Positions 27,828 to 35,876 are shown, counted from the first letter of the stretch. The stretch is 64,000 bases of DNA from Microcosmobacter mediterraneus (GCF_031846265.1 NZ_JAVRIA010000009.1:1-64000); one strand, 5' to 3'. A program made the numbers and translations. Notes: generated by a model from the sequence alone, not told the origin.

Positions 27828-28601
27828 TTAAACCTTTTTTGCTTCCTCCCAAAACACATCCATTTCAGCCAAACTCATATCTCTTAAAGCTTTATTATTA
27901 GCTTTGGCTTTTTCCTCTAAGTACTGAAATCTTTTTATAAATTTTTTGTTAGTACGTTCTAGAGCATTCTCAGGATTAACACCAAGAAAACGTGCATAAT
28001 TAATCATAGAGAACAAAACGTCTCCAAACTCAGCTTCAATTTCATCTTGGTTGTTTTGAGATACTTCATGCTGTAATTCTGAGAGTTCTTCTTGTAGTTT
28101 TTCAAAGACTTGTTCTGGTTGTTCCCAATCAAAACCAACACCTGCAACTTTGTCTTGTATACGATTGGCTTTCACCATTGCTGGTAAACTTTTAGGCACA
28201 CCTTCTAATACACTCTTTTTACCTTCTTTTAGTTTTAACTCCTCCCAATTTCGTTTTACGTCTTCTTCATCATCTACTTTTACATTGCCATAAATATGAG
28301 GATGCCTATCTACCAATTTATCACATATACTATGACACACATCTGCAATATCAAAATCATCAGTTTCACTACCAATTTTGGCATAAAAAACAATGTGTAA
28401 TAACACATCACCTAGTTCTTTTTTAACCTCGTCTAAATCTTTATCTAAAATAGCATCACCCAACTCGTAGACCTCTTCTATGGTAAGGTGTCTTAAGGAC
28501 TCCATAGTTTGCTTTCTATCCCAAGGACAACCTGCTCTAAGCTCATCCATAATAGTTAATAAACGATCAAATGCTTGTAATTGCGAAGCTCTGTTTGCCA
28601 T
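27828..28601 (-). CDS. mazG: Nucleoside triphosphate pyrophosphohydrolase MazG
   Basis: House-cleaning enzyme hydrolysing (d)NTPs to monophosphates. The 257-residue two-domain form: N-terminal domain with EEVYELGDAI and KKELGDVLLHIVFYAKI metal-binding Glu/Asp, C-terminal domain with EIEAEFGDVLFSMINYARF. RLTIMDELRAGCPWDRKQT is the diagnostic start. First of a minus-strand group that also includes DUF5606, def and ruvX, though each has its own gap. Confidence 0.94.
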   Translation of the reverse strand: MANRASQLQAFDRLLTIMDELRAGCPWDRKQTMESLRHLTIEEVYELGDAILDKDLDEVKKELGDVLLHIVFYAKIGSETDDFDIADVCHSICDKLVDRHPHIYGNVKVDDEEDVKRNWEELKLKEGKKSVLEGVPKSLPAMVKANRIQDKVAGVGFDWEQPEQVFEKLQEELSELQHEVSQNNQDEIEAEFGDVLFSMINYARFLGVNPENALERTNKKFIKRFQYLEEKAKANNKALRDMSLAEMDVFWEEAKKV

Positions 28602-28731
28602 AAAAATTATTTAGAAAACTAAAGTACAAACAATAGAAATCTTAGCATCTTATAAAAGACATTTTATATTCACAATATGTAAACAATAAATGGCTTGTAA
28701 AGGTGCTGAATAGCAAAAAAACTTTAATTGT

Positions 28732-29151
28732 TTATTCTTCTTCGTCTGAAGTTGTTTCTTCTTTTAAAGTGCTAAGAAGATCATTGGCTTGAAGTGTATT
28801 GTACCATTGCACTACTTTCTTAATATCTGAGACGTATACACGATCTTCATCATAGTCTGGTAATACATTAAAAAAGTATTCTTCTAAAACATCTTTACCA
28901 TCTTTATGACTGATTGATGTTTTTTCACCCTTTTCTTTAGCTTCAATTTTTGAAAGAACCTCTCTTAGAGGCACCTCTTCAGTGAGTGTATAAATTGCAA
29001 TTTCACTGAGAATACTCACATTACTATGCACACCAACAGTAAGTCTTTTCTTATCTATTAACGATTCTACCACTGCTCCTGTTCTAGTTTGAGCTACAAT
29101 TTTAAATAATCCAGGCTTTCCTGAAATTGATAAAATTTTATCTAAGGTCAT
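28732..29151 (-). CDS. DUF5606 family protein
   Basis: Small soluble protein of 139 residues, Bacteroidota-specific family. The N-terminal half (DKILSISGKPGLFKIVAQTR) looks like a beta-rich SH3-like fold; the C-terminus is acidic (EETTSDEEE). Function unknown. In Flavobacteriaceae I recall it beside def, ruvX and mazG, as here. A -7 box lies upstream. Confidence 0.83.
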   Translation of the reverse strand: MTLDKILSISGKPGLFKIVAQTRTGAVVESLIDKKRLTVGVHSNVSILSEIAIYTLTEEVPLREVLSKIEAKEKGEKTSISHKDGKDVLEEYFFNVLPDYDEDRVYVSDIKKVVQWYNTLQANDLLSTLKEETTSDEEE

Positions 29152-29173
29152 TGCTTTTATATTTTTAAGATGG

Positions 29174-29181
29174 CAAATTTA
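29174..29181 (-). promoter_or_regulatory. Putative -7 element (TAAATTTG, minus strand) of the DUF5606 gene
   Basis: Exact TAnnTTTG match on the minus strand, 22 bases ahead of the start at 29151, in the short gap after def. Confidence 0.45.
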
Positions 29182-29208
29182 GAGAATACTCTAAAAAAAC
29201 AAACAGAA

Positions 29209-29799
29209 TTAACGTTTCTTTTTCATAGCTGGAAAACGCATTTTATAATCGATTCGTATTTTCCCTTTAGAAATGTTACTCAATTTACCTTTTATGAGTC
29301 GTTTTTTAAAGGACGATAATTTATCTGTAAACAAAATGCCTTCTATATGATCGTATTCATGCTGGATAACTCTTGCAATTAAACCATCAAACTCTTCAGT
29401 ATGCGTTTCAAAATTTTCGTCTTGATATTGTATTTTAATTTTAGGTTGTCTAAAGACATCTTCTCTAACATCGGGAATACTTAAACAGCCTTCATTAAAA
29501 GCCCATTCATCACCTTCTTCTTCTAAAATTTGAGCATTAATAAACACTCTCTTAAAATCTTTAAGTGCTTTTTGCTCATCATCAGAAAGCGTTTCGTCTT
29601 CAGCAAAAGGAGAGGTGTCAACCAAAAAAATACGAATTGCCAAACCTACTTGCGGAGCTGCCAAACCAACGCCAAAAGCACCATACATAGTCTCTTGCAT
29701 ATTCTCTAAGAGCTCTGATAGTTTAGGGTAATCTTTATCTATCTCAACTGCTTTTTTTCTAAGAACAGGATCACCATAAGCAATAATCGGTAAAATCAT
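29209..29799 (-). CDS. def: Peptide deformylase
   Basis: Removes the formyl group from nascent proteins. All three metal-site motifs are present: GVGLAAPQVG (43-52), EGCLSIPDV with the ligand Cys, and QHEYDHIEG with the HExxH histidines and Glu. The 196-residue length and C-terminal RFPAMKKKR match Bacteroidota type I enzymes. Follows ruvX by 35 bases on the minus strand. Confidence 0.96.
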   Translation of the reverse strand: MILPIIAYGDPVLRKKAVEIDKDYPKLSELLENMQETMYGAFGVGLAAPQVGLAIRIFLVDTSPFAEDETLSDDEQKALKDFKRVFINAQILEEEGDEWAFNEGCLSIPDVREDVFRQPKIKIQYQDENFETHTEEFDGLIARVIQHEYDHIEGILFTDKLSSFKKRLIKGKLSNISKGKIRIDYKMRFPAMKKKR

Positions 29800-29818
29800 A
29801 ATGTGTTATTTTCGGTTG

Positions 29819-29826
29819 CAAAAATA
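29819..29826 (-). promoter_or_regulatory. Putative -7 element (TATTTTTG, minus strand) of def
   Basis: Exact TAnnTTTG match on the minus strand, 19 bases before the def ATG and just past the ruvX stop, so def may be transcribed separately from ruvX. Confidence 0.42.
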
Positions 29827-29834
29827 CAACCTTA

Positions 29835-30248
29835 TCACGATTTAGAGTAGAGATAACTCTGTAAAATTATGGTTGCACTAATTTCATCTACCAAGTTTTT
29901 ATCTCTTCTTTTTTTCTTTGATAAACCACTATCTATCATAGTCTGAAATGCCATTTTTGAAGTAAAGCGCTCATCGACTCTTGCAATATTTATTTTAGGA
30001 AGTGTCTTTGAAAGTTTTCTTATAAATTTTTGAATATCCTGCTCTACATCTGAAGCTTCATTATGGAGACGTTTAGGTTCACCAATGATAATCGTCTCTA
30101 AAGATTCTTTCTTTGAATAATCAGCAATAAAAGCTAACAAATCTGAGGTAGACACTGTGGTAAGACCAGAAGCAATGATCTGAAGCTCATCAGTAATTGC
30201 TAATCCTGTACGCTTAGTTCCATAATCTATTGCCATTAGTCTTGCCAT
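29835..30248 (-). CDS. ruvX: Holliday junction resolvase-like RuvX (YqgF)
   Basis: RNase H-fold putative nuclease of 137 residues, implicated in Holliday junction resolution or 16S rRNA 5' processing. Motifs: AIDYGTKRTGLAITD (first catalytic Asp), IIIGEPKRLH, and RVDERFTSKMA (catalytic Glu). Normal length. A -7 element lies only 5 bases from the ATG, so the transcript is probably leaderless. Two RNA-like repeat units lie directly upstream. Confidence 0.93.
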   Translation of the reverse strand: MARLMAIDYGTKRTGLAITDELQIIASGLTTVSTSDLLAFIADYSKKESLETIIIGEPKRLHNEASDVEQDIQKFIRKLSKTLPKINIARVDERFTSKMAFQTMIDSGLSKKKRRDKNLVDEISATIILQSYLYSKS

Positions 30249-30252
30249 TGTA

Positions 30253-30260
30253 CAAAGGTA
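30253..30260 (-). promoter_or_regulatory. Putative -7 element (TACCTTTG, minus strand) of ruvX
   Basis: Exact TAnnTTTG match on the minus strand immediately before the ATG at 30248, implying initiation at or next to the start codon. It lies between the proximal RNA-unit terminator and ruvX. Confidence 0.5.
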
Positions 30261-30263
30261 CTA

Positions 30264-30296
30264 CTAAAAAACTCTTCTTTAAAAAAAGAAGAGTTT
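30264..30296 (-). terminator. Intrinsic terminator of the proximal RNA unit
   Basis: An 11-bp perfect stem (30270-30280 with 30285-30295) with a 4-base loop, followed on the minus strand by six T. It would stop minus-strand transcription just before the ruvX promoter. Confidence 0.75.
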
Positions 30297-30398
30297 GTTA
30301 ATTAGCTATTAATTAGATCCATGATTTTACCCTCTATAATATCAATTTTTCTAACTTGTAAGTTTAGACACACTAATTATTAATGGGTCACAAAAAAA
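30264..30398 (-). ncRNA. Tandem small-RNA-like unit, proximal copy
   Basis: Second of two units on the minus strand. Shared blocks, given by plus-strand position: GTCACAAAAA (30387-30396), AGACAC (30366-30371), ACCCTCT (30329-30335), a 17-base block TAATTAGCTATTAATTA (30299-30315) and a terminator hairpin (30270-30295) followed on the minus strand by T6. The spacing of the first three blocks is identical to that in the distal copy (offset 137 in each case). A structured or trans-acting RNA is inferred. No protein-coding potential beyond a 6-codon reading frame. Confidence 0.5.
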
Positions 30399-30426
30399 CT
30401 CTCCTCTGGGGAAAAAAGGAGAGTTG
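30391..30426 (-). terminator. Intrinsic terminator of the distal RNA unit
   Basis: A 9-bp perfect stem (30397-30405 with 30417-30425) and a larger loop, followed on the minus strand by seven T. Its sequence resembles the proximal hairpin (AACTCTYCT arm in both). Confidence 0.72.
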
Positions 30427-30533
30427 TATAAATAATTAGCTATTAATTATTCGAAATCTGCAAAAACCCTCTTGCAAAGTGATTTGCTTCATTCAACTAA
30501 TAAGACACTACCTTTTTTTAAAAGTCACAAAAA
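30391..30533 (-). ncRNA. Tandem small-RNA-like unit, distal copy
   Basis: First of the two units. Shared blocks, given by plus-strand position: GTCACAAAAA (30524-30533), AGACAC (30503-30508), ACCCTCT (30466-30472), the 17-base block TAATTAGCTATTAATTA (30433-30449) and a terminator hairpin (30397-30425) followed on the minus strand by T7. Sequence between the blocks has diverged, so this is an old duplication kept under constraint rather than a recent copy. The unit contains an 18-codon reading frame ending in the shared block; I do not think it is the functional part. Confidence 0.5.
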
Positions 30534-30572
30534 TTTAATTTTCTTTAATGTTATTGATTTAATCAGAACAAA

Positions 30573-30580
30573 TATCTTTG
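30573..30580 (+). promoter_or_regulatory. Putative -7 element (TATCTTTG) of dapD
   Basis: Exact TAnnTTTG match ending 17 bases before the dapD ATG. A TATTG at 30552-30556 lies near the -33 position. Confidence 0.5.
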
Positions 30581-30597
30581 TGCTTTAAAACATAACC

Positions 30598-31413
30598 ATG
30601 ACAGAATTAAGGAATATTATTGAAGCGGCCTGGAACGATAGGTCTCTTTTAACTGACCAAACTACTATAACAGCAATACGAGAGGTCATTGATTTGTTAG
30701 ATAGTGGCTCACTTCGCGTTGCAGAACCATCAGCCAATGGATGGCAGGTAAACGAATGGGTTAAAAAAGCTGTGGTACTCTATTTTCCGATTCAGAAAAT
30801 GGAAACATTTGAAGTAGGTATTTTTGAATACCATGATAAAATTCCATTAAAGCGTGGTTATGCAGAGAGAGGCATTAGAGTAGTACCTCATGCTATTGCA
30901 CGTCATGGTGCATATGTATCTAAAGGTGTTATAATGATGCCAAGCTATGTTAACATTGGTGCTTATGTAGATGCTGGCACCATGGTAGATACTTGGGCAA
31001 CAGTTGGCAGTTGTGCTCAAATTGGCAAAGATGTACACCTCTCTGGAGGCGTTGGTATTGGTGGTGTTTTAGAACCTCTACAAGCTGCTCCTGTAATTAT
31101 AGAAGATAACGCCTTTATTGGCTCTAGAAGTATTGTGGTTGAAGGTGTACGCGTAGAAAAAGAAGCTGTACTTGGTGCTAATGTAGTGCTTACTGCATCA
31201 ACTAAAATTATTGATGTAACAGGAAGTGAACCAGTTGAAATGAAAGGTATTGTACCCTCACGCTCAGTAGTAATTCCTGGTAGTTATAAAAAAGAATTTC
31301 CTGCTGGTGAGTTTAATGTATCTTGTGCTTTAATCATAGGACAACGTAAAGAAAGTACAGATAAAAAGACATCGCTAAACGATGCCTTAAGAGAATATAA
31401 TGTCGCTGTTTAA
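30598..31413 (+). CDS. dapD: 2,3,4,5-tetrahydropyridine-2,6-dicarboxylate N-succinyltransferase
   Basis: Succinylates tetrahydrodipicolinate in lysine and diaminopimelate synthesis. 271 residues. The central region is a left-handed beta-helix of hexapeptide repeats (VIMMPSYVNIGAYVDAGTMV, EDNAFIGSRSIVVEGVRVEK), preceded by an alpha/beta N-terminal domain. Normal length and start. The small basic gene and a small membrane-protein gene follow on the same strand. Confidence 0.96.
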   Translation: MTELRNIIEAAWNDRSLLTDQTTITAIREVIDLLDSGSLRVAEPSANGWQVNEWVKKAVVLYFPIQKMETFEVGIFEYHDKIPLKRGYAERGIRVVPHAIARHGAYVSKGVIMMPSYVNIGAYVDAGTMVDTWATVGSCAQIGKDVHLSGGVGIGGVLEPLQAAPVIIEDNAFIGSRSIVVEGVRVEKEAVLGANVVLTASTKIIDVTGSEPVEMKGIVPSRSVVIPGSYKKEFPAGEFNVSCALIIGQRKESTDKKTSLNDALREYNVAV

Positions 31414-31421
31414 TTAATGAA

Positions 31422-31567
31422 ATGTCTCATAAAAGAAAAGGCCAACTAACCTCAGATCCTGAATGGAGAAAACATCTAAGAAAAATTGGGAAACGTTTTT
31501 TTGGAAAAGAGAGCGTTTGGCTGAGAAGAAAATGATTGATAAAGATTTAAAAGTGAGAGAAAATTAA
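31422..31567 (+). pseudogene. Small basic conserved-looking protein, apparently frameshifted in a T7 run
   Basis: From ATG at 31422 the frame reads MSHKRKGQLTSDPEW and then RKHLRKIGKRFF, and stops at 31533-31535 after 37 codons. If one base is added in the seven-T run at 31496-31502, translation continues as WKRERLAEKKMIDKD and on to a TAA at 31565-31567, giving 48 residues. The restored product resembles small Bacteroidota proteins I recall with the pattern KRKGQLT...EW.KHLR...KR.FWK.ER.AEKK. A sequencing error, a real frameshift or programmed slippage are all possible. Nine bases after dapD, so probably the same transcript. Confidence 0.5.
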
Positions 31568-31573
31568 GCTTTT

Positions 31574-31759
31574 ATGAAAAAGAGAAAAACACCTAGCTTA
31601 TTTCTAATGGTAATTGCTATTATTATTGGTAGTGGTATTTATAGGGAATTTGACTTTGAACAATTAACCTTTGAGAAACCTGCACTTGTTGTCGTGTATA
31701 GTATTGTCTTTTTAGCCTGTATTATAATGATGTTTCTTGAGCCTAAGACTAAAGAGTAA
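31574..31759 (+). CDS. Small two-helix membrane protein
   Basis: 61 residues with two hydrophobic segments (about 8-24 LFLMVIAIIIGSGIY and about 38-55 LVVVYSIVFLACIIMMF) joined by a short charged loop. I do not recognise a named family. The codon pattern looks coding and the gene lies 7 bases after the end of the small basic gene, suggesting co-transcription with dapD. Confidence 0.65.
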   Translation: MKKRKTPSLFLMVIAIIIGSGIYREFDFEQLTFEKPALVVVYSIVFLACIIMMFLEPKTKE

Positions 31760-31763
31760 TAAC

Positions 31764-32531
31764 TCAACTCCCAAACTTCATTTTCCTACCAGAACGTCGT
31801 AACTTTTTAGCATCTACTTTGCATTGAAAATCTCTACTGTGCTTTAGCATTAATGCATGTGTTTCTTTGTAGGTTTTATCGTAAAGCTTAGCATAGGTGG
31901 CTGACATTATTTTTATCATGGTTTTAGACAACCACAAGCGTCTAAAGTTATGCATGCGTTTGTTAAAGTCTAAAGATTCAAATGTCATTCTATTTAAATC
32001 AATTAGATAGAAGTCATAATTACCTTCGCCTTTATCCACAATTAAAGTATTACCTGGAGAATGATCTAAAAAGTTGATATTATTTTCGTGAAGCTTAAAA
32101 GTGAACGCTGTAAACTGCTCTAAAATTGTATTCCTATTTGGAAATTTTGGTTGATGAATTAAAACTCTAAAATCAAAATCGTAATTAACTTGTAAACTCA
32201 CATAGTAGCCATCTTGTAATCCAAGCGCATTAGTACGATCAAAATAAGCGATAGGAAATGGTGTAAGAATATCTTTTTCTAACAATAAATTTGCATACTC
32301 AAATGAACGTTTAGCTTTTGATTTTCTGATGTATTTATACACAAAAGCATTAAACAGATTTGGTTTTTTAAACTGCTTAACATTAAGCTCTACACCTTCT
32401 AATTCTACTTTTTTAATGCTATTTCTAGAACCTTTCAGAACATACGTGCCAGAAGCATCAAACTGATCTAAATACGCTAAGATAGATTCCTCTAAGTGTT
32501 TATATTTAGGATGAAGCTTTATTTTATGCAT
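31764..32531 (-). CDS. Lipopolysaccharide kinase (Kdo/WaaP/InaA-like)
   Basis: Protein-kinase-fold enzyme of 255 residues. The catalytic-loop-like segment FLDHSPGNTLI (Asp...Asn) and a following LIDLNRMTF, equivalent to the DFG region, identify the Kdo kinase/WaaP group, which phosphorylates inner-core sugars. No signal peptide. It stands divergently from the GT9 gene at the left edge of the envelope-glycan island, which supports a role in core modification. The exact acceptor is unknown. Confidence 0.82.
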   Translation of the reverse strand: MHKIKLHPKYKHLEESILAYLDQFDASGTYVLKGSRNSIKKVELEGVELNVKQFKKPNLFNAFVYKYIRKSKAKRSFEYANLLLEKDILTPFPIAYFDRTNALGLQDGYYVSLQVNYDFDFRVLIHQPKFPNRNTILEQFTAFTFKLHENNINFLDHSPGNTLIVDKGEGNYDFYLIDLNRMTFESLDFNKRMHNFRRLWLSKTMIKIMSATYAKLYDKTYKETHALMLKHSRDFQCKVDAKKLRRSGRKMKFGS

Positions 32532-32589
32532 ATATGTTTTAAAAAGTATAGAAAATATAATACTTTGCGAATATACTTCTAACTACCAA

Positions 32590-33645
32590 ATGAAAAAAAT
32601 ACTTGTCATTCAAAACAAACGTATTGGTGACGTTTTACTAGCTTCTTTAATAGCCGAAAATATAAAATTGGTATATCCAGAATCGACCATAGAATTTATG
32701 GTTTATGATTACACTGCTGGTGTTATTGAAAACCATCCTTTAATTGATAAGATCATTTTAATAAAAGAAAAGGAACTAAAGAAAATTCCAAACCTCATTA
32801 AAACAGCTTTACAAATTAGAAAGGCTAAATACGATATTATCCTTGATCCTTATGCAAAATTTCAGAGTCGAATAATGTGTTTACTATCTGGTGCTCCTCA
32901 AAGAATTGGTTACAAAAAAAAAGACAAAAATCCACCATTAAAATTTTATACTCATAATGTTAGTTTTCTAAAAGAGAAAAGTCATCCTTGTGGTAAATCC
33001 TTAGAGGATAGAGTACATTTAGTAACCTCTGTTTATCCAATTGACCAACCTGTTTATGTTCCTAAAATTTATTTAACAGAAACTGAGCAGCAGTATTCTA
33101 AACTACAGAGTTATGATAAACCAGTAATTATGTTTGGAATTTTAGGGAGCACGCCTCAAAAATCCATGCCATACAAGTACATTACTGAGCTTATTGACTT
33201 TGTTACTGTAACGTTTGATGTTTATGCTTTATTTAATTATTCTCCACATCAAAAGGATGATGCTAAATCTATCTATGAAGCCTGTAAACACAAGGATCGT
33301 ATTATATTTGATATCTACGAAGACAATATAAGAGGTTTTATAACGCTTATGAACAAATGCAAACTACTTATTGCTAATGAAGGTGGAACAGTACATATTG
33401 CTAAGGCTTTAGATAAACCAACATTTACAATTTTTTCACCTTATGTTCTAAAAGAGCATTGGGCGAGTTTTGAAGATGGTAAAATGCATACATCTGTGCA
33501 TTTATTAGATGAAAAACCAGATTTATTTTCAACAGATAGAGATGCTAGAAAAAAAATAGAGGAAGATCCTAGCTTCTTATACAACCAGTTATCACCAGAG
33601 TTAATAATTCCTAAATTAAACAACTTTTTAAAACAACATTTTTAA
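32590..33645 (+). CDS. Glycosyltransferase family 9 (heptosyltransferase-like)
   Basis: GT-B enzyme of 351 residues similar to ADP-heptose:LPS heptosyltransferases (WaaC/WaaF/RfaF). The N-terminal KKILVIQNKRIGDVLLASLI and the C-terminal donor-binding region LLIANEGGTVHIAKALDKPTF are characteristic. One base separates it from the downstream methyltransferase. Donor sugar not determined; heptose is the family default. Confidence 0.86.
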   Translation: MKKILVIQNKRIGDVLLASLIAENIKLVYPESTIEFMVYDYTAGVIENHPLIDKIILIKEKELKKIPNLIKTALQIRKAKYDIILDPYAKFQSRIMCLLSGAPQRIGYKKKDKNPPLKFYTHNVSFLKEKSHPCGKSLEDRVHLVTSVYPIDQPVYVPKIYLTETEQQYSKLQSYDKPVIMFGILGSTPQKSMPYKYITELIDFVTVTFDVYALFNYSPHQKDDAKSIYEACKHKDRIIFDIYEDNIRGFITLMNKCKLLIANEGGTVHIAKALDKPTFTIFSPYVLKEHWASFEDGKMHTSVHLLDEKPDLFSTDRDARKKIEEDPSFLYNQLSPELIIPKLNNFLKQHF

Positions 33646-33646
33646 T

Positions 33647-34234
33647 ATGAGCCTAGGTTTAATTGACAGATTTCATATTTGGCGCAGAAAAATGCGTTGG
33701 GATAGACAATATAAAAAAGGAAAATGGGACTACTTAAAAAACGACACTGAGGCTTACAGGTATCGTAAAATCATAGACTATGTAAAAACCTATGGCACTA
33801 AAAATCCAAGTATTTTAGATTTAGGTGCTGGTGAAGGCGTACTCAACGAACACTTTATCGATTTTGACTACAGCTTTTTTGAAGGTGTGGATTACTCTAA
33901 AGTTTCTATTGATAAGGCTAATAAAAAACAATTAAGAAACTCAACGTTTACAGTAGCAGATTTGCATCATTATAAACCAAACAGACACTTTGATATTATT
34001 ATTTTTAATGAGGCTTTTTATTACATACATGATTCTGAAAGAGCAAGAGTTTTAAATATAATCTTAGACCATCTCAATATTGGTGGACTTCTAATTACTT
34101 CAATTTATAAAGAAGGTATTGGTTGTTGGGAATACTTTGATATTGGTCGATTAGAAAAATTGAGTTTTGAAAAGGTAGATCCTCCAAAAGAAGGTACTTA
34201 TTGGATGGTTGGCGCTTATAAAAAACAAAGCTAA
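33647..34234 (+). CDS. Class I SAM-dependent methyltransferase
   Basis: 195 residues with the SAM-binding motif ILDLGAGEGVLNEHF, the acidic post-II residue (FEGVDYS) and DIIIFNEAFYYI as motif IV. Translationally close to the GT9 gene (1-base gap), so it probably modifies a glycan or lipid intermediate of the same pathway. It converges with and overlaps by 4 bases the minus-strand GT2 gene. Confidence 0.82.
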   Translation: MSLGLIDRFHIWRRKMRWDRQYKKGKWDYLKNDTEAYRYRKIIDYVKTYGTKNPSILDLGAGEGVLNEHFIDFDYSFFEGVDYSKVSIDKANKKQLRNSTFTVADLHHYKPNRHFDIIIFNEAFYYIHDSERARVLNIILDHLNIGGLLITSIYKEGIGCWEYFDIGRLEKLSFEKVDPPKEGTYWMVGAYKKQS

Positions 34235-35052
34235 GACGGTTTTACAATGCCGTAATCTGTCCAGATTATTTTTTTAGATTTCGTAGTTTTTCTAATCTCT
34301 AAATTAAGATTTAATGCAATATCATTTTTATAGGAACGCTCATGGTATAAATGAACACAAATTGCACTATACCTAATCTGAATTGGCCTTATACCATAAT
34401 TCATTAATCGTTCTCCTAACTCCCTATCCTCTCCTCCATAAGCCATACGCTCATCAAAACCATTAACTGCAATAATATCTTTTTTCCAGCCTGAGGCGTT
34501 CATTCCATCCCAAGTTGCTTTGGTAGGTGTAAACTTGTTTAAAAGTTTTTCTTTTAATCCAGAAGACGAAAGCTTATTAGTTTTAAACGTTTTTTTAAGT
34601 CCTTTACTCACAAGCCAATCTATATCGAAGCAGTTTTGATTTTCAATATCTTGTCTAGATATTTGATCTGAAATTGATTTTGGTAGCTTAAAATAACCAC
34701 CTGAAAGGAAGCAACGTAGTTGTCTTAGGTGTAAATGTTTTTCAACAAAATCTAATCTCGGAATACAATCACCATCAGTAATTATGAGGTAATCAGATGC
34801 AGAAGCTTTTATGGCTTTGTTAAGAATTTTAGTTTTTCTAAAACCATCGTCCTCATGCCAAATATGAGTGATGGTTAAATCGGTTTCGCTTTTATATTGC
34901 TCTATTAATATTTTGGTAGAGTTTGCAGAACCATCATCTGCAATGATGATCTCAAAATCTTTGAAGGATTGTTGCTCATAACCTATAAATACTTTATACA
35001 ACCACTCAGGCTGATTGTATGTACTAATAATTACTGAGGCTTTAGGTTGCAC
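34231..35052 (-). CDS. Glycosyltransferase family 2 (galactosyltransferase-like C-terminus), copy 2
   Basis: GT-A transferase of about 273 residues: SVIISTYNQPEWLYKVF, FEIIIADDGS and the DxD-like ITDGDCIPR, then the GT2/GT27-type segment GFDERMAYGGEDRELGERL. I prefer the GTG start at 35052 because it gives the same six-residue lead-in as the neighbouring paralogue. A longer TTG start at 35085 would overlap the upstream gene by 31 bases. The C-terminus IIWTDYGIVKPS closely matches the paralogue, so the pair arose by duplication. Confidence 0.86.
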   Translation of the reverse strand: MQPKASVIISTYNQPEWLYKVFIGYEQQSFKDFEIIIADDGSANSTKILIEQYKSETDLTITHIWHEDDGFRKTKILNKAIKASASDYLIITDGDCIPRLDFVEKHLHLRQLRCFLSGGYFKLPKSISDQISRQDIENQNCFDIDWLVSKGLKKTFKTNKLSSSGLKEKLLNKFTPTKATWDGMNASGWKKDIIAVNGFDERMAYGGEDRELGERLMNYGIRPIQIRYSAICVHLYHERSYKNDIALNLNLEIRKTTKSKKIIWTDYGIVKPS

Positions 35053-35054
35053 AC

Positions 35055-35876
35055 TTACTTTTTTACAATTCCGTAATCTGTCCAAACCTTATTCTCGTCT
35101 TTAACGTCTTTTCTAATCTTTAGATTACGCTCTAAAGACTCTTTGGTCTTATAACCTCGTTTATGATCTAAGTGAAGACATATTGCTTTATGACGTATTT
35201 GCTTAGTTTTAATTCCAAAATTCATGAGGCGTTCACCTAACTCTCTATCTGGTCCACCATACTGCATACGCTCATCATAACCATTGATATCAATTAAATC
35301 TTGTTTCCAAGCTGAAGAATTACAATTATTAAAAGTAGCTCCTGTTGGTGTAATAAAATCTAAAAACGTGGCTAAGGTATCACCAGCAGAAATTTTAATA
35401 GCTTGTTTTGCACCAAGTTTATCTTGTTGTTTTAACCACTTTACATCAAAACAATTTTCATTAGCAATGTCGTCTGTGGTGATGGTTTTACTTAGAGCCA
35501 TATTTAATTTACAATAACCACCAGATAAAAAATAACCTCTCTCAGCATACTTAGCGTGTACAGCAATAAAATCGTTTCTTGGAATACAATCACCATCAGT
35601 CATTAAAATATAATCGAATTCCGTTTGCATGATTACTTTATTAAGTAATTCTTGTCTACGATAACCTTCATCCTCGTGCCAAATATGTCTTAAAGGCACA
35701 GGATAATCGGCTTGGTAACTTTCAATAACAGCCTTTGTAGATGCTCCAGAACCATCATCTGCCACAATAACCTCATAATTATCATACATCTGATGCTTAT
35801 AACCTTCCAATACTTTTCGTAACCAATCTTCGGAATTATAAGTACTTATTATAACTGAAATAGGTAAATTATTCAT
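35055..35876 (-). CDS. Glycosyltransferase family 2 (galactosyltransferase-like C-terminus), copy 1
   Basis: 273 residues, paralogue of the next gene on the minus strand. SVIISTYNSEDWLRKVL, VIVADDGSG, MTDGDCIPRNDF and GYDERMQYGGPDRELGERLM are the conserved segments. The upstream region shared with the divergent GT2 gene at 35978 carries -7 boxes on both strands. Likely adds a hexose to a lipid-linked or core oligosaccharide; the acceptor cannot be deduced. Confidence 0.88.
   Translation of the reverse strand: MNNLPISVIISTYNSEDWLRKVLEGYKHQMYDNYEVIVADDGSGASTKAVIESYQADYPVPLRHIWHEDEGYRRQELLNKVIMQTEFDYILMTDGDCIPRNDFIAVHAKYAERGYFLSGGYCKLNMALSKTITTDDIANENCFDVKWLKQQDKLGAKQAIKISAGDTLATFLDFITPTGATFNNCNSSAWKQDLIDINGYDERMQYGGPDRELGERLMNFGIKTKQIRHKAICLHLDHKRGYKTKESLERNLKIRKDVKDENKVWTDYGIVKK

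Noticed and set aside
30318..30540. Two short minus-strand reading frames (6 and 18 codons) that both end in Ile-Asn-Ser-stop inside the shared 17-base block
   Set aside because: The shared ending follows from the repeated DNA block being in the same frame by chance. The two N-terminal parts show no similarity and one frame is only six codons, so a leader-peptide interpretation is weaker than an RNA unit.
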